In this document: positions 7,539-18,388 of the stretch, one piece after another
Position numbering within the stretch: the stretch's first letter is position 1
How the letters are laid out: each line of letters begins with the position of its first letter
Assembly (NCBI RefSeq): GCF_011170085.1
Contig: NZ_BLLI01000006.1
Coordinates: forward strand, 1-58,771
Source of the DNA: Pseudolactococcus hodotermopsidis
GTDB lineage: Bacteria; Bacillota; Bacilli; Lactobacillales; Streptococcaceae
Direction of reading: 5' to 3'
Length of the DNA stretch: 58,771 bases
Notes under the pieces: generated by a model
The model's database searches: none
The model's input: only the letters and a program-made list of their open reading frames with translations
Told to the model about the DNA's origin: nothing
Program-made: the position numbers and the translations under genes

Positions 7539-8669
7539 ATGCAAGAATTATTTCAAATAACGCTTATTTTAGGCGCGAGTTTAATGGCTACGGTGGTGTC
7601 TAGGCGGATTGGTATGCCAGCAGTTGTGGGGCAACTTTTGCTTGGTATTCTCCTTGCGCCAAGTGTTCTGGGGCTGATTCACGGAACTGAAACGCTTGAG
7701 TTTCTAGCTGAAATCGGCGTTATTTTACTCATGTTTTTGGCGGGGCTTGAGAGTGACTTTGATTTGCTCAAAAAATACATGAAACCAAGTCTACTGGTTG
7801 CGATTTTAGGCGTTATTGTACCGCTTATCGCCTATGCTGGATTGACGGCCTATATGGGTTACAAGCCACCTATTGCGCTTTTTTATGGTATCGTTTTTGC
7901 GGCGACCAGTGTCTCCATTACCGTTGAAGTTTTGCAGGAATATGGTAAACTAACCACGCAAGCTGGTGCTGTCATTCTGGGGGCAGCAGTTGCAGATGAC
8001 ATTATTGCCGTATTAGTGCTGAGCTTTTTTATGAGTTCACAAAAATCTGATGGCAATCTTGCTCTGAAATTCGCCTTACAAGTCATTTTCTTAGTCTTTC
8101 TCTATCTTGCTTTTAAATGGCTAGTGCCGTTTGTTTTTCATTTGATAAATAAACTCACGATTTTTGCCAAATATATAACCGCTAGTTTGCTGATTTGCTT
8201 TATTTTTTCACTTCTTGCTGATTTTGTTGGCATGAGTGCCGTGATTGGTGCTTTTTTTGCGGGTCTTGCCATTGGTCAGACAACCATGGCTGAGAAAATA
8301 GAAACTTCTATTAGCACGATTGCTTACACCTTTTTTATCCCCATTTTCTTTATGACAATCGCCTTACCGATTCAATTTAATGGCATACTGGCAAGTCCTT
8401 TATTTGTTATTTGCCTGACCATTTTGGCTATTTTGACAAAACTTGTGCCAAGTTATCTCATCTCTCGCAGTTTCAAATTTGCTAAACGTGACAGTTTGCT
8501 GATTGGTAGTGGCATGGTCAGTCGTGGTGAAATGGCACTGATTGTCACGCAGATAGGACTTGCTAGCAAGTTGATTGATACAACGATTTATAGTGAGCTT
8601 GTTATTGTCATTATTTTGTCAACCTTGATTGCGCCATTTTTGATTAAGGCGAGTTTGACAATGACGTAA
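7539..8669 (+). CDS. Cation:proton antiporter (CPA2, NapA/KefB-like)
   Basis: A 376-residue membrane protein of the monovalent cation:proton antiporter-2 family, with about 12 hydrophobic segments across its length. Family features include GMPAVVGQLLLGILLAP near residues 25-41, the ion-binding region AAVADDIIAVLVLS with the conserved acidic pair DD, and GMVSRGEMALIV near the C-terminus. It lacks the cytosolic nucleotide-binding (TrkA-N) domain of KefB/KefC, so it resembles NapA/GerN exchangers of Na+ or K+. I chose ATG 7539, with AAAGG at 7526-7530, over an upstream in-frame TTG inside the palindromic repeat. Confidence 0.88.
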   Translation: MQELFQITLILGASLMATVVSRRIGMPAVVGQLLLGILLAPSVLGLIHGTETLEFLAEIGVILLMFLAGLESDFDLLKKYMKPSLLVAILGVIVPLIAYAGLTAYMGYKPPIALFYGIVFAATSVSITVEVLQEYGKLTTQAGAVILGAAVADDIIAVLVLSFFMSSQKSDGNLALKFALQVIFLVFLYLAFKWLVPFVFHLINKLTIFAKYITASLLICFIFSLLADFVGMSAVIGAFFAGLAIGQTTMAEKIETSISTIAYTFFIPIFFMTIALPIQFNGILASPLFVICLTILAILTKLVPSYLISRSFKFAKRDSLLIGSGMVSRGEMALIVTQIGLASKLIDTTIYSELVIVIILSTLIAPFLIKASLTMT

Positions 8670-8726
8670 TATCCGATTTCTTGTCTATTTTAAATTTGAT
8701 TTCTAATCACTTTCCAACCAAAATAA

Positions 8727-8755
8727 TTGTCAACACTATCAAAATAACGTAAAAT
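8727..8755 (+). promoter_or_regulatory. Promoter of pflA
   Basis: TTGTCA (8727-8732) and TAAAAT (8750-8755) are separated by 17 bases, about 50 bases before the pflA start. Confidence 0.6.
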
Positions 8756-8805
8756 AGAAGTAGGTTAGATGTAACTTTAGACTCGTATTAGAAAGTGTGA
8801 TAATC

Positions 8806-9588
8806 ATGGAAAACCTAGGAGATGTGACTGGACTCATCCATTCAACTGAGAGTTTTGGGAGTGTTGATGGTCCTGGTATACGTTTTATTATTTTTATGCA
8901 AGGCTGTAAAATGCGTTGTAAATTTTGCCATAATCCCGACACATGGGCGATGAAAACAAAAAAAGCGCGAGAGCGAACGGTTGATGACATATTGACAGAA
9001 GCGCTCAAATACAAGTCTTTTTGGGGTAGTCGTGGTGGCATTACGGTTTCTGGTGGTGAGGCCATGTTACAAATGGACTTTGTGACGGCTTTGTTTACGA
9101 AAGCCAAAGCGCTTGGTATCCATTGTACGCTAGACACCTGTGGTCAACCTTTTTCGACTAAACCTGAAATGCTAGAAAAAATCGACAAACTTCTTGCTGT
9201 AACTGATTTGGTGCTACTTGACATCAAGGAAATCAACGATATGAGACATCGTGATTTGACGGGACATAAAAACGCCAATATTCTCGCATTTTCTCATTAT
9301 TTATCAGATAAAAATATTCCTGTTTGGATTCGGCATGTTCTTGTGCCTGGCGAAACAGATTTTGACGACGATTTGACTGAGCTTGGTAACTACGTCAAAA
9401 CCTTGAAAAATGTTGTGAAATTTGAAGTTTTGCCTTATCATACCATGGGTGAGTTCAAATGGCGAGAGCTAGGCTGGGAGTATCCGCTAGTCGGTGTCAA
9501 ACCACCATCAGCTGACCGTGTTGCCAATGCCAAAGCCTTGTTACAGACAGAAGATTATAAGAAATATTTGGAACGTGTGAAAAATTAA
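8806..9588 (+). CDS. pflA: Pyruvate formate-lyase-activating enzyme
   Basis: A 260-residue radical SAM enzyme that installs the glycyl radical on pyruvate formate-lyase under anaerobic conditions, allowing mixed-acid fermentation. The [4Fe-4S] cluster motif is CKMRCKFCHNPDTW, where the three cysteines follow the CxxxCxxC pattern. The start region SFGSVDGPGIRFIIFMQGC is characteristic of the PFL activase subgroup. I prefer ATG 8806 (AGAAAG upstream) over a GTG three codons earlier. The target enzyme gene pflB is not in the window, so the activase stands apart from its substrate. A strong terminator follows. Confidence 0.95.
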   Translation: MENLGDVTGLIHSTESFGSVDGPGIRFIIFMQGCKMRCKFCHNPDTWAMKTKKARERTVDDILTEALKYKSFWGSRGGITVSGGEAMLQMDFVTALFTKAKALGIHCTLDTCGQPFSTKPEMLEKIDKLLAVTDLVLLDIKEINDMRHRDLTGHKNANILAFSHYLSDKNIPVWIRHVLVPGETDFDDDLTELGNYVKTLKNVVKFEVLPYHTMGEFKWRELGWEYPLVGVKPPSADRVANAKALLQTEDYKKYLERVKN

Positions 9589-9592
9589 GCAT

Positions 9593-9624
9593 AAAAAGTG
9601 TATAATAGACTATACACTTTTTTT
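9593..9624 (+). terminator. Intrinsic terminator after pflA
   Basis: AAAGTGTATA and TATACACTTT form a perfect 10-bp stem with a 6-base loop and a long T run. TATAAT lies inside the stem-loop and may serve as the -10 box of fmt as well, which would be a compact terminator-promoter overlap. Confidence 0.85.
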
Positions 9625-9640
9625 GGAGAGAGAATAAAAA

Positions 9641-10570
9641 ATGACAAAAATAATTTTCATGGGGACACCTGATTTTTCCGTGCCAATCTTAGACGGTCTG
9701 ATTGAAAGTGGCTATGATGTTCTCGCCGTCGTGACCCAACCCGATCGTGCGGTTGGCCGTAAAAAAGAAATCAAGATGACACCAGTCAAAGTGGCGGCAT
9801 TGCGCCATAATTTGCCAGTTTATCAACCTGAGAAAATTAGCGATTCTGCTGAAATGGCGGAACTTCTGACATTGAATGCTGACCTTATCGTAACGGCAGC
9901 TTTCGGGCAATTTTTGCCAGAAAAATTGCTTAACTCAGTCAAGCATGCCATCAATATTCATGCTAGTCTCTTGCCCAAATACCGTGGTGGTGCGCCTGTT
10001 CATTATGCCATCATCAATGGCGATACTGAAACTGGCGTGACCATTATGGAAATGGTCAAGAAAATGGACGCGGGCGATATGATTTCGCAGCGGGGGATTC
10101 CGATTACTGACGCTGATACTGTTGGCACAATGTTTGACAAGCTGAGCCTTGTCGGACGTGAGCTTTTGCTTGAAACCTTGCCAGATTATCTGGCTGGCAA
10201 GTTGCAACCTGTGTCACAGGCAGAAACGCAAGTGACTTTTTCGCCAAATATCACACCAGAGCAGGAGCGTGTTGATTGGCAACAGCCTGCGCGTGATATT
10301 TTCAATCAAGTGCGTGGTATGTCGCCGTGGCCTGTGGCGCATACGACTTGGCAAAATGCCCGTTTCAAACTACACAACGTTGCTTTGGTTGACGGCGAAG
10401 GCACCTCAGGCTCAGTCATTGAAAAAACGAAAAAAAGTCTGCTTGTCGCAACAGGAAAAGGGGCGATAAGCCTTATCACTGTCCAACCAGCAGGCAAACC
10501 TAAAATGCCCATCCAAGATTTTCTAAATGGCTTAGGCAAAAACATCAAAATCGGAGATAAATTTGAGTAA
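9641..10570 (+). CDS. fmt: Methionyl-tRNA formyltransferase
   Basis: A 309-residue enzyme that formylates initiator Met-tRNA using 10-formyl-tetrahydrofolate. N-terminal [10 protein letters not shown], the catalytic region [16 protein letters not shown] (Asn and His of the active site) and the later [16 protein letters not shown] are all present. The C-terminal anticodon-side OB-like domain starts near residue 205. It heads the cluster fmt-rsmB-stp-stk, an order conserved in streptococci. Its stop overlaps the TTG start of rsmB. Confidence 0.97.
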   Translation: MTKIIFMGTPDFSVPILDGLIESGYDVLAVVTQPDRAVGRKKEIKMTPVKVAALRHNLPVYQPEKISDSAEMAELLTLNADLIVTAAFGQFLPEKLLNSVKHAINIHASLLPKYRGGAPVHYAIINGDTETGVTIMEMVKKMDAGDMISQRGIPITDADTVGTMFDKLSLVGRELLLETLPDYLAGKLQPVSQAETQVTFSPNITPEQERVDWQQPARDIFNQVRGMSPWPVAHTTWQNARFKLHNVALVDGEGTSGSVIEKTKKSLLVATGKGAISLITVQPAGKPKMPIQDFLNGLGKNIKIGDKFE

Positions 10571-11894
10571 TAATCCGCGCCGTGTGGCGCTTTCGGTCAT
10601 TAATGACGTCCTAAATAACGGCGCTTATGCTAATATTGCGCTTAATGAAAAAATCAAGTCGGAAAATCTGACTGAACTTGACAAAAAGCTAGTAACGCAG
10701 CTTGTTTATGGCACGATTTCAATGAAAATCACGCTAGATTGGTACACCAAACCATTTGTCAAGAAAACGAAAAAATGGGTTAAAAATCTACTTGCCATGA
10801 CCGTTTACCAGATGATTTACATGGATCGGATTCCGACCTCGGCGGCGGTTGATGAGGCAGTCAAAATTGCTAAAAAGCAAGGCGATAAGCGACTTGCTGG
10901 CTTTGTTAATGGCGTTCTGCGCAATTTTACACGTGCTGAATTACGATCATTTGACGAAATTTCTGATTCGACTGAAAAATTATCTGTCCAATATTCGATG
11001 CCGATTGACTTGACGAAAAAATTTGTTAAACAATTCGGATTTGAAAAAACAGTTAAAATTTTTAAAAGTCTGGCAGAACCAAGTCGTGCAAGTTTACGCG
11101 TTAATTTGAGCAAAACAGATCTCCAGACTGAACTTAATCGCTTACTTCGTGACTATGATGTTGTGCCATCTGAAATTTCTGAAACAGGTATTGTCGCTGA
11201 ATCGGGTCATTTTGCTGACTTGCTTGATTTTAACGACGGTCTTATCACGATTCAAGATGAATCAAGTCAGCTTGTTGCCGTTGTGCTTGACCCGCAGCCA
11301 CATGACAGAATCCTTGATGCTTGTGCAGCACCTGGTGGCAAAACGGTGCATATGGCAGAATATTTGTCAGAAAGCGGGCATATTGAGGCGCTTGATTTGT
11401 ACGACCATAAACTGCGTTTAATTAAGCAAAATGCTGAACGCTTAGGGCAAATGGACAAAATCACCTTGACCAAACTGGATGCACGCCAAAGTTTTGAAAA
11501 ATTTGGTGCCAATCGTTTTGATAAGATTTTAATTGATGCGCCTTGCTCAGGTATTGGGCTGATTCGCCGCAAACCAGACATCAAATATCGCAAAGAAACG
11601 ACCGATTTTACAAATTTACAGAAAATTCAGCTCGAAATATTGGAAAATACTTGCCAAACCCTTATAAATCATGGTATCATAGTTTATAGTACATGCACAA
11701 TTTTTGATGAAGAGAATTTTCAAGTGATTGATAAGTTCTTGGCAAGGCACCCTGAGTTTGAAAAGGTTGCATTAACACATGAAAGAGCGGACATTGTTAA
11801 AGACGGTTGCCTTTTTATCACGCCAGATGCTTATCATACAGATGGTTTCTTTATCGCTAAATTGCGTAAATCTAATCTCAACGAAAATGAGTGA
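10563..11894 (+). CDS. rsmB: 16S rRNA m5C967 methyltransferase RsmB (Sun)
   Basis: A 443-residue protein with an N-terminal NusB-like RNA-binding domain (about 1-130) and a C-terminal Rossmann methyltransferase. Visible motifs are [10 protein letters not shown] (SAM site), [12 protein letters not shown] (motif IV with the cysteine that assists release) and YSTCTIF (motif VI with the catalytic cysteine). Translation starts at TTG 10563, inside the end of fmt, with CGGAG upstream; an overlap of this kind implies coupled translation. Confidence 0.95.
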   Translation: MSNNPRRVALSVINDVLNNGAYANIALNEKIKSENLTELDKKLVTQLVYGTISMKITLDWYTKPFVKKTKKWVKNLLAMTVYQMIYMDRIPTSAAVDEAVKIAKKQGDKRLAGFVNGVLRNFTRAELRSFDEISDSTEKLSVQYSMPIDLTKKFVKQFGFEKTVKIFKSLAEPSRASLRVNLSKTDLQTELNRLLRDYDVVPSEISETGIVAESGHFADLLDFNDGLITIQDESSQLVAVVLDPQPHDRILDACAAPGGKTVHMAEYLSESGHIEALDLYDHKLRLIKQNAERLGQMDKITLTKLDARQSFEKFGANRFDKILIDAPCSGIGLIRRKPDIKYRKETTDFTNLQKIQLEILENTCQTLINHGIIVYSTCTIFDEENFQVIDKFLARHPEFEKVALTHERADIVKDGCLFITPDAYHTDGFFIAKLRKSNLNENE

Positions 11895-11922
11895 GACTGC
11901 TAGTGTTTAAATATCAGTCTCA
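11891..11922 (+). other. Hairpin between rsmB and stp
   Basis: GTGAGACTG and CAGTCTCAC form a perfect 9-bp stem with a 13-14 base loop and no T run. It sits 20 bases before the phosphatase start. It is more likely an mRNA stability or attenuation structure than a full terminator. Confidence 0.45.
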
Positions 11923-11942
11923 CATCTAAAATGAGGATATTC

Positions 11943-12689
11943 ATGAAGTATAGTATTTTGTCAGACGTTGGACAGAAACGTTCCAACAATCAGGACTATG
12001 CCGACACTTTTGTTAATCAGCAAGGTGAGCGGATTTTTCTGCTTGCAGATGGTATGGGCGGTCATAAAGCTGGCAATGTGGCGAGCAAATTGGCAGTTGA
12101 GGACTTGGGAAAGGCGTGGACGACAACAACTTTCGCCCTTGGAAGTGAGTCGAGTGAAGTTGAGGAATGGCTCCGTGCGCAAATTTGTGCGGAAAATGAA
12201 AATATTGCCAACCTTGGTAAGCTCGATGAGTATCAAGGTATGGGAACAACGCTTGAGGCTGTCATCGTCCAAAAACACCAAATTATCAATGCCCATGTTG
12301 GCGATTCTCGCACGCAAATCATCAAAAATGGTGAGTTGATTCGGCTTACAAAGGATCATTCCTTAGTTCAAGAATTGGTTGATGCGGGGCAGATTACTGC
12401 TGATGAGGCTGAACATCATCCTAATAAAAATATTATCACACGTTCACTTGGTCAACCAATTGATGTGAAAGTGGACACGGCAACGCTTGAAATTGATGAA
12501 AATGATATGATTATCATGAGTTCTGACGGGTTGACAAATATGATACCAAGCACAGACATCGTGAAAATTATTGAAAATGACATTGCGCTAGATTTACAAG
12601 CAGAAGCGTTGGTAGGTCTTGCTAACAGCAACGGCGGTCTTGATAATATCACAGTCGTTTTGATCAAGTTTGATAAAGGAGATCTGTAA
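11943..12689 (+). CDS. stp: PP2C-type Ser/Thr protein phosphatase (Stp/PrpC)
   Basis: A 248-residue Mn2+/Mg2+-dependent PPM phosphatase that reverses phosphorylation by the kinase encoded next. Metal-site motifs are [48 protein letters not shown] and [11 protein letters not shown] place the start at ATG 11943, because the ATGAGG at 11931 is better read as the ribosome site than as an initiation codon. Its TAA shares one base with the kinase ATG (TAATG), so the antagonists are translationally coupled. Confidence 0.95.
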   Translation: MKYSILSDVGQKRSNNQDYADTFVNQQGERIFLLADGMGGHKAGNVASKLAVEDLGKAWTTTTFALGSESSEVEEWLRAQICAENENIANLGKLDEYQGMGTTLEAVIVQKHQIINAHVGDSRTQIIKNGELIRLTKDHSLVQELVDAGQITADEAEHHPNKNIITRSLGQPIDVKVDTATLEIDENDMIIMSSDGLTNMIPSTDIVKIIENDIALDLQAEALVGLANSNGGLDNITVVLIKFDKGDL

Positions 12690-14572
12690 TGATAGAAGTG
12701 GGGAAAATCTATGCAGATCGTTATCGGGTGCGTAGAGAAATTGGTCGCGGTGGCATGGCAAATGTTTATCTGGGCGAAGATACCTATTTAGATAATCGGC
12801 AGGTTGCGATAAAAGTTCTGCGTTCAAATTTTGAAAATGATAGTATTGCGATTGCGCGTTTTCAGCGTGAGGCTTACGCTATGGCGGAACTCAATCATCC
12901 AAATATTGTGAGTATTTCTGATGTCGGTGATGCAGACTCTCAGCAATATATTGTCATGGAATACGTTGACGGCTTGACTCTTAAGCAGTATATCAATGAA
13001 CATGCCCCTCTTGCCAATGAAGAAGTTATCAGAATTGGCGATGAGATTTTGGCAGCGATGGCTTTGGCGCATAGTAGCGGTATTATTCATCGTGATTTGA
13101 AACCGCAAAATATTCTGATTACCAGAGATGGTACAGCAAAAGTCACGGATTTTGGTATTGCTAAAGCATTGTCAGAAACCTCGTTGACACAAACTAACTC
13201 AATGTTTGGCTCAGTGCAATATCTTAGTCCTGAGCAAGCGCGTGGCGGCAATGCGACACCTCAGAGCGACTTGTATGCGATTGGTATCATTCTCTATGAG
13301 ATGTTGACAGGTCAGATCCCTTTTGACGGCGATAGTCCAGTTACGATTGCGCTGAAACATTTTCAGGAAAACCTACCAAGCATTATCAACCAAAACCGAA
13401 ATGTCCCACAGGCACTTGAAAATGTTGTCATCAAAGCGACAGCTAAAAAGTTAGAAGATCGTTATGATAACGCGTTAGCAATGCGTCAGGACTTGGATAT
13501 GGCTTTGAGTTTGGATCATGCGCATGACCCCAAGCGCACATTTGCTGAGGATATGGAGGCTACAAAATCTATTCCAAAAATTCTCATTCCTGATAATGGT
13601 AATACCGATAAATTAGTCAATCAAGTTAGGCAAGATACAGTTCCTGAACCAGAACCACAGTTTGTGGGCACAAGTACTCCTAGACATCGTGTTCCTAAAG
13701 GCTTAATCATTGGTGGTGCGATCATTGCGATTCTTACCATTGCGGTGGCAGCCTTGTTTCTGACAACACCAAAAGAAGTCAGAGTGCCAGATGTTTCTGG
13801 CAAGACTGTTATTGAGGCGACAAATGAGCTTGAGAAAAAGAAACTCAAGGTGGGTGAAATCATTTCAGAGGGAAGTACTGAAGTTGAGGTTGAGAAAGAT
13901 AGGGTTATAAAGACTAATCCAGAGAAAGGGACCAATAAAAAAGAAGGTTCTAAAATCAATCTTTATGTGTCGAAAGGTGGCAATGTCATCGAGATGCAAG
14001 ATTATATTGATGAAGATATACAAACTGCTATCGATGAACTTATGCTTAAATACAATGTCAGCGCCAGTCAGATTGAAAAGAAATATGTTAAATCATCGAA
14101 TTTTGAGGCAGGAAAAATTGTTAAACAAACACCTAAAGCAGGCAAAGACTTTGATTTAGATGGTATAGAAAAAATTGTCTTTGAGGTATCTAAGGGCGAT
14201 GAGGTTGCTATGCCAACTTATCAAAATCTTTCTGGTATGAGTACGAAAACAGTGACAGTATTAAAAGCTGAACTTCAAAATCTAGGTGTGCCACTCAAGA
14301 ATATTACAGTTGAGTATTTGACAACAGCTGACAAAGCATCTGATGGTTATGTTGTTAGCTCAACACCTGAACAAGGTGCTAATTTTAAAGCCGAAACAAC
14401 ACAAATTGTGTTGACAGTCTTAAAATATGAAGCACCCTCAGAAAGTTCAAGTGTGACCAAATCAAAATCTGAAAGTCAAAGTAGCAGTCAGTCAAGTTCA
14501 GATTCTGAGCCGATTCAGTCAACGACCGCACCACCAGAATCTGAATTCTCAACAACAACTCGATCAAATTGA
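12689..14572 (+). CDS. stkP: PASTA-domain Ser/Thr protein kinase (PknB/StkP)
   Basis: A 627-residue membrane kinase that senses muropeptides or lipid II and regulates cell division and wall synthesis. Cytoplasmic kinase domain 1-275: glycine loop [10 protein letters not shown] (18-27), K42, catalytic HRDLKPQN (D136), DFG (154-156) and PEQARGG in the activation segment. A juxtamembrane linker follows, then one membrane helix (338-359) and about three extracellular PASTA repeats (363-575), recognisable by [10 protein letters not shown] and [12 protein letters not shown]. The tail from about 580 is Ser/Thr/Glu-rich with many S-S-S runs. Low-complexity C-termini vary among species. Confidence 0.95.
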   Translation: MIEVGKIYADRYRVRREIGRGGMANVYLGEDTYLDNRQVAIKVLRSNFENDSIAIARFQREAYAMAELNHPNIVSISDVGDADSQQYIVMEYVDGLTLKQYINEHAPLANEEVIRIGDEILAAMALAHSSGIIHRDLKPQNILITRDGTAKVTDFGIAKALSETSLTQTNSMFGSVQYLSPEQARGGNATPQSDLYAIGIILYEMLTGQIPFDGDSPVTIALKHFQENLPSIINQNRNVPQALENVVIKATAKKLEDRYDNALAMRQDLDMALSLDHAHDPKRTFAEDMEATKSIPKILIPDNGNTDKLVNQVRQDTVPEPEPQFVGTSTPRHRVPKGLIIGGAIIAILTIAVAALFLTTPKEVRVPDVSGKTVIEATNELEKKKLKVGEIISEGSTEVEVEKDRVIKTNPEKGTNKKEGSKINLYVSKGGNVIEMQDYIDEDIQTAIDELMLKYNVSASQIEKKYVKSSNFEAGKIVKQTPKAGKDFDLDGIEKIVFEVSKGDEVAMPTYQNLSGMSTKTVTVLKAELQNLGVPLKNITVEYLTTADKASDGYVVSSTPEQGANFKAETTQIVLTVLKYEAPSESSSVTKSKSESQSSSQSSSDSEPIQSTTAPPESEFSTTTRSN

Positions 14573-14623
14573 CAAAAATTGTTAGTAAATGCCTGACAAA
14601 TGATACTTTATTTTGATATTAAA

Positions 14624-14654
14624 GAAAGGGTTGAGATTTTTCTCAGCTTTTTTC
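14624..14654 (+). terminator. Terminator after stkP
   Basis: GGTTGAG and CTCAGCT pair with one G-U, around a T-rich loop, followed by TTTTTT. The -10 TATAAT of dut begins just beyond. Confidence 0.6.
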
Positions 14655-14693
14655 GTATAATAGAGTATAGCATAAAAATAATTGGAGAAAATC

Positions 14694-15140
14694 ATGACAA
14701 TACGTGGCTTTGAAATCATTACAAAATATAAAAATACAGATATTACACTACCGTTTCGTGCCACAGCGCATGCAGCGGGCTATGATTTGAGTGCAGCTGA
14801 AACCATTAGCATTGCCCCAAATGACATCAAGCTCATCCCGACAGGTATCAAGGCTTACATGCAGCCGTCTGAGGTGCTTTATCTCTACGATCGCTCGTCA
14901 AATCCGAGTAAAAAAGGTCTAGTTTTGATTAACAGCGTAGGTGTGATTGACGGCGATTATTATAACAATCCTGACAATGAGGGGCATATTTTTGCCCGAA
15001 TGAAAAATATCACGGACGAGGTGGTCACGGTCGAAAAAGGCGAGCGGATCGTTCAAGGTGTTTTTGCACCATTTCTCATAGCAGATGCTGACAGTGCTGA
15101 CGGTGCAAGAGTCGGTGGCTTTGGTAGCACAGGAAAATAA
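14694..15140 (+). CDS. dut: Deoxyuridine 5'-triphosphate nucleotidohydrolase (dUTPase)
   Basis: A 148-residue trimeric-type dUTPase that converts dUTP to dUMP and pyrophosphate, keeping uracil out of DNA. Conserved motifs are AGYDLSAAE (I), [13 protein letters not shown] (II), [11 protein letters not shown] (III, catalytic Asp), RIVQG (IV) and the flexible C-terminal [10 protein letters not shown] (V). ATG 14694 has GGAGAAA upstream; an in-frame TTG four codons earlier is less likely. radA starts three bases after its stop, so the two form one operon, as in other streptococci. Confidence 0.95.
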   Translation: MTIRGFEIITKYKNTDITLPFRATAHAAGYDLSAAETISIAPNDIKLIPTGIKAYMQPSEVLYLYDRSSNPSKKGLVLINSVGVIDGDYYNNPDNEGHIFARMKNITDEVVTVEKGERIVQGVFAPFLIADADSADGARVGGFGSTGK

Positions 15141-15142
15141 GG

Positions 15143-16504
15143 ATGGCAAAAGTAAAATCAAAATTCGTCTGCCAATCTTGTGGTTACCAGTCGCCCAAAT
15201 ACATGGGACGTTGTGCCAATTGTGGCGCATGGAACTCATTTGTCGAAGAAGTTGAAACCAAAGAAGTCAAAAATGCGCGCGTGACCCTCACTGGCGAGAA
15301 AACGCGCCCCGTTAAGCTCGGTGAAGTCGAAAGTCTTGAGACACCGCGTGTCAAAACGGATATGGCTGAATTTAATCGTGTGCTTGGTGGTGGTGTTGTT
15401 CCAGGCAGTCTGATTCTCATCGGTGGCGATCCAGGTATCGGTAAATCAACGATTCTCTTGCAAGTTTCGGTTCAACTTGCTCATATTGGGCGTGTTCTTT
15501 ATGTATCGGGCGAAGAATCTGCCCAACAAATCAAAATGCGGGCGGAACGTTTAGGAGATTTGGAGGCAGATTTTTATCTTTATGCTGAAAATAATATGCA
15601 AAATGTTCGCGCTGAAATCGAAAAATTAAAGCCAGATTTTCTAGTGATTGATTCCATTCAAACCGTTATGAGTCCAGAAATTACAGGTGTTCAAGGGTCG
15701 GTTAGCCAAGTGCGTGAAGTCACGGCTGAATTGCTCCAAATCGCTAAAACCAACAACATTGCCACCTTTATCGTTGGTCATGTGACCAAGGAAGGTAGTC
15801 TTGCGGGACCGCGCATGTTGGAGCATATGGTGGATACGGTGCTGTATTTTGAGGGCGAGCGCCAACATACTTTCCGTATTTTGCGGGCAGTCAAAAACCG
15901 TTTTGGCTCGACCAATGAAATCGGCATTTTTGAAATGCAGTCGCAAGGTCTAGTCGAAGTGACTAATCCGAGCGAGATTTTCCTCGAAGAACGCTTAGCT
16001 GGTGCGACAGGCTCGGCAATTGTTGTCTCAATGGAGGGAACACGCCCGATTTTAGTTGAAATTCAAGCGCTTGTCACGCCGACCGTTTTTGGCAATGCGA
16101 GACGAACAACATCTGGGCTTGATTTTAATCGTGTTAGCTTAATCATGGCAGTTTTAGAAAAACGCGCTAATTTGTTATTGCAAAATCAAGATGCCTATCT
16201 CAAATCTGCGGGTGGTGTCAAATTAGACGAGCCAGCCGTTGATTTGGCGGTTGCCCTTGCGATTGTTTCAAGCTACAAAGAAAAGCCGACACCAGCAAAT
16301 GTTGCTTTTATCGGTGAACTTGGTTTGACTGGTGAAATTCGTCGGGTCAATCGCATTGAAAATCGAATTAACGAGGCAGCAAAACTCGGTTTCAAAAAAA
16401 TATATGCACCGAAAAATTCCTTATCTGGACTTGAAATTCCCGCAACTATTGAAGTTATCGGTGTTGCGACACTTAAGGAGGTTTTGCAGAAAGTGTTTGG
16501 TTAA
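15143..16504 (+). CDS. radA: DNA repair protein RadA (Sms)
   Basis: A 453-residue branch-migrating recombination ATPase. It has an N-terminal C4 zinc finger (C10, C13, C24, C27), a RecA-like ATPase with Walker [11 protein letters not shown] (94-103), the RadA-specific KNRFGSTNE motif (about 250-260), and a C-terminal Lon-protease-like domain (about 285-450). In Bacillus radA is followed by disA; here disA is absent and a probable terminator (16537-16570) separates it from yacL. Confidence 0.97.
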   Translation: MAKVKSKFVCQSCGYQSPKYMGRCANCGAWNSFVEEVETKEVKNARVTLTGEKTRPVKLGEVESLETPRVKTDMAEFNRVLGGGVVPGSLILIGGDPGIGKSTILLQVSVQLAHIGRVLYVSGEESAQQIKMRAERLGDLEADFYLYAENNMQNVRAEIEKLKPDFLVIDSIQTVMSPEITGVQGSVSQVREVTAELLQIAKTNNIATFIVGHVTKEGSLAGPRMLEHMVDTVLYFEGERQHTFRILRAVKNRFGSTNEIGIFEMQSQGLVEVTNPSEIFLEERLAGATGSAIVVSMEGTRPILVEIQALVTPTVFGNARRTTSGLDFNRVSLIMAVLEKRANLLLQNQDAYLKSAGGVKLDEPAVDLAVALAIVSSYKEKPTPANVAFIGELGLTGEIRRVNRIENRINEAAKLGFKKIYAPKNSLSGLEIPATIEVIGVATLKEVLQKVFG

Positions 16505-16536
16505 AGGTATTTTTAAGAAAATATGTTAAAATAAAA

Positions 16537-16570
16537 GGGTGCAATCGTTTTCAGATGCGCTCTATTTTTT
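16537..16570 (+). terminator. Probable terminator after dut-radA
   Basis: GGGTGCAATC and GATGCGCTC pair with G-U pairs and one bulge, followed by TATTTTTT. Confidence 0.55.
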
Positions 16571-16646
16571 AAGTAAAATTAAATTATTTATCACAAAATA
16601 AAGTCATGATGTTAAAAATATGACTTTAACATTAGAAGGAGAATGT

Positions 16647-17726
16647 ATGAAAAGAATCATCATTCATGCCTTGATGGCGATTGTCGGTGCAACACTTGGC
16701 AATACGTTTTTACCAGATTTCTGGGTATTGATTCATCAAAGGCAATTTGAAAGCAACGCAGCGGTCAATAGTTTAATTGGCGCACTTATTTTTCTGGTTT
16801 TTTCATTTATTTTTATCAGACTGCTGCTTAGCTTTGTAGAAAAAATTGACGAAATAATTGCAACGATTAACATTCCCAAAATCACTTGGCGTTTTTTAGG
16901 TGCTGTGATTGGGCTTGTTGTCGGTGTTGTTGGTAGTGTGCCGCTTTGGATTTTGCGGATTCCGATTTTGTCAACGATTTTACCGTTTTTAGTCATGATG
17001 TTGACAACTTATATTGGGTACAGTATTTCATCACGTCGTGAGGCTGATATTCTCAAAATTTTCAGTAGGAAAAAAGTGCTGACTGAGCGAGCTGAGAAAC
17101 ATGAAAAAATTGAGAAAAAAGAGAGACGGAAAAAACAAAATTTCGCTAAATTACTAGATACGAGTGTTTTGATTGACGGTCGAATTTTTGATATTCTCAA
17201 AACGGGTTTTTTGGACGGCGAAATTATTGTGCCGAATTTTGTGCTTTTGGAAATGCAAATTTTGTCTGATAGCAATGATAATCTCAAGCGTGCTAAGGGT
17301 CGCCGTGGTTTAGATTTGGTCAATAATATGAAAGAAATCGCCAAAGTGACCGTTTCAAACAAGGATTATGATGATATTCATGAGGTTGATACCAAACTTT
17401 TGCGCTATGCTGCAGAAACAGGTGCTTCCCTTGTAACCAATGATTTCAATCTTAATAAAGTCGCTGAAATTCAAGGTATCAAGGTGTTGAATATCAACGA
17501 CCTCGCAAATGCGGTGAAACCGCAGCTAGTTGTCGGCGATACACTTGACATTCTCATCGTCAAGAAAGGTACTGAGCGCCGTCAGGGGATTGGTTACTTG
17601 CCTGACGGCACGATGATTGTTGTTGAGGAGACGGCGGATAAACTTGATAAGATGGTTAGGATTGAGGTAACCAAGTCGCTCCAAACGTCTGCTGGACGGA
17701 TGATTTTCGGAGAGCTTGTGCGATGA
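16647..17726 (+). CDS. yacL: PIN/TRAM-domain membrane protein (YacL-like)
   Basis: A 359-residue protein. Four hydrophobic segments occupy about residues 1-125. A basic linker (KHEKIEKKERRKKQ) leads to a PIN nuclease-like domain (about 155-280) with acidic residues in LLDTSVLIDGRIFDI and VTNDFNLNKVAEI. A TRAM domain near 290-350 follows. The Bacillus equivalent YacL sits between disA and ispD, as here except that disA is missing. The start at ATG 16647 has a perfect AGAAGGAG. Its stop overlaps ispD by four bases (ATGA). Confidence 0.9.
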   Translation: MKRIIIHALMAIVGATLGNTFLPDFWVLIHQRQFESNAAVNSLIGALIFLVFSFIFIRLLLSFVEKIDEIIATINIPKITWRFLGAVIGLVVGVVGSVPLWILRIPILSTILPFLVMMLTTYIGYSISSRREADILKIFSRKKVLTERAEKHEKIEKKERRKKQNFAKLLDTSVLIDGRIFDILKTGFLDGEIIVPNFVLLEMQILSDSNDNLKRAKGRRGLDLVNNMKEIAKVTVSNKDYDDIHEVDTKLLRYAAETGASLVTNDFNLNKVAEIQGIKVLNINDLANAVKPQLVVGDTLDILIVKKGTERRQGIGYLPDGTMIVVEETADKLDKMVRIEVTKSLQTSAGRMIFGELVR

Positions 17727-18388
17727 AAAATGCTTACAGCGCAATCATTCTCGTCGCTGGTTCGGGCAGTCGAATGGGTGCTTGTCGCAATAAAATTTTT
17801 TTGACATTAAACGGTCAAGCGATTTTTCGCTATTCATTAGACTTGTTTTTGGCAGATTCCGATTGTCAACAAGTGATTTTGGTTGGCAAGTTTGATGAAA
17901 AAGCGCATTTCGAGCATTTGTTGTCTCAACGTGTGCAATTTGTCATTGGTGGTAGTGAACGGCAAGATTCTGTCAGAAATGCTTTGGCTGTTGTGACACA
18001 AAAAACAGTCATGGTTCATGACGGCGCAAGGCCGTTTGTCACAGCTTCCGAATTGTCAGCGCTCAAAAAACAGAAAAATGCGATATTAGCAGCGCCTGTC
18101 AAGGACACGATTAAGCAAATTATCGACGGAAAGATCCTTAAAACAGTGCCACGTGAGGCGCTTTGGGGCGCACAAACACCCCAGTTATTTGAGACTGCTC
18201 TCATCAAAAAAGTTCACGAAATGGCGCATAAAGCAGCGTTTTTGGGGACTGACGATGCGAGTTTGGTCGAGCAATTTTCTGATGTTTCGGTTACCATTGT
18301 GCAAGGGTCTTACGAAAATATCAAGATGACAACGCCTGAGGATCTGATTTTTGGGCAAGCGATTTTGGCGAATCGGTCGGACGACTGA
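17723..18388 (+). CDS. ispD: 2-C-methyl-D-erythritol 4-phosphate cytidylyltransferase
   Basis: A 221-residue CTP-dependent nucleotidyltransferase catalysing the third step of the MEP isoprenoid pathway. The glycine-rich CTP site VAGSGSRMGACRNKIFL, the VHDGARPFV motif and AAPVKDTIK are typical. The family also includes TarI/BcsD ribitol-phosphate cytidylyltransferases. The nearby ispF and the yacL-ispD junction favour IspD. It overlaps yacL by four bases, and the next gene shares one base with its stop. Confidence 0.9.
   Translation: MKNAYSAIILVAGSGSRMGACRNKIFLTLNGQAIFRYSLDLFLADSDCQQVILVGKFDEKAHFEHLLSQRVQFVIGGSERQDSVRNALAVVTQKTVMVHDGARPFVTASELSALKKQKNAILAAPVKDTIKQIIDGKILKTVPREALWGAQTPQLFETALIKKVHEMAHKAAFLGTDDASLVEQFSDVSVTIVQGSYENIKMTTPEDLIFGQAILANRSDD

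Noticed and set aside
11931-11943. ATG 11931 as the start of the phosphatase gene
   Set aside because: No ribosome site precedes it; its ATGAGG is the proper distance upstream of ATG 11943, which gives the usual family start.
17723-18388. TarI-type ribitol-phosphate cytidylyltransferase instead of IspD
   Set aside because: Teichoic-acid genes are absent nearby, while ispF and the yacL junction support IspD.
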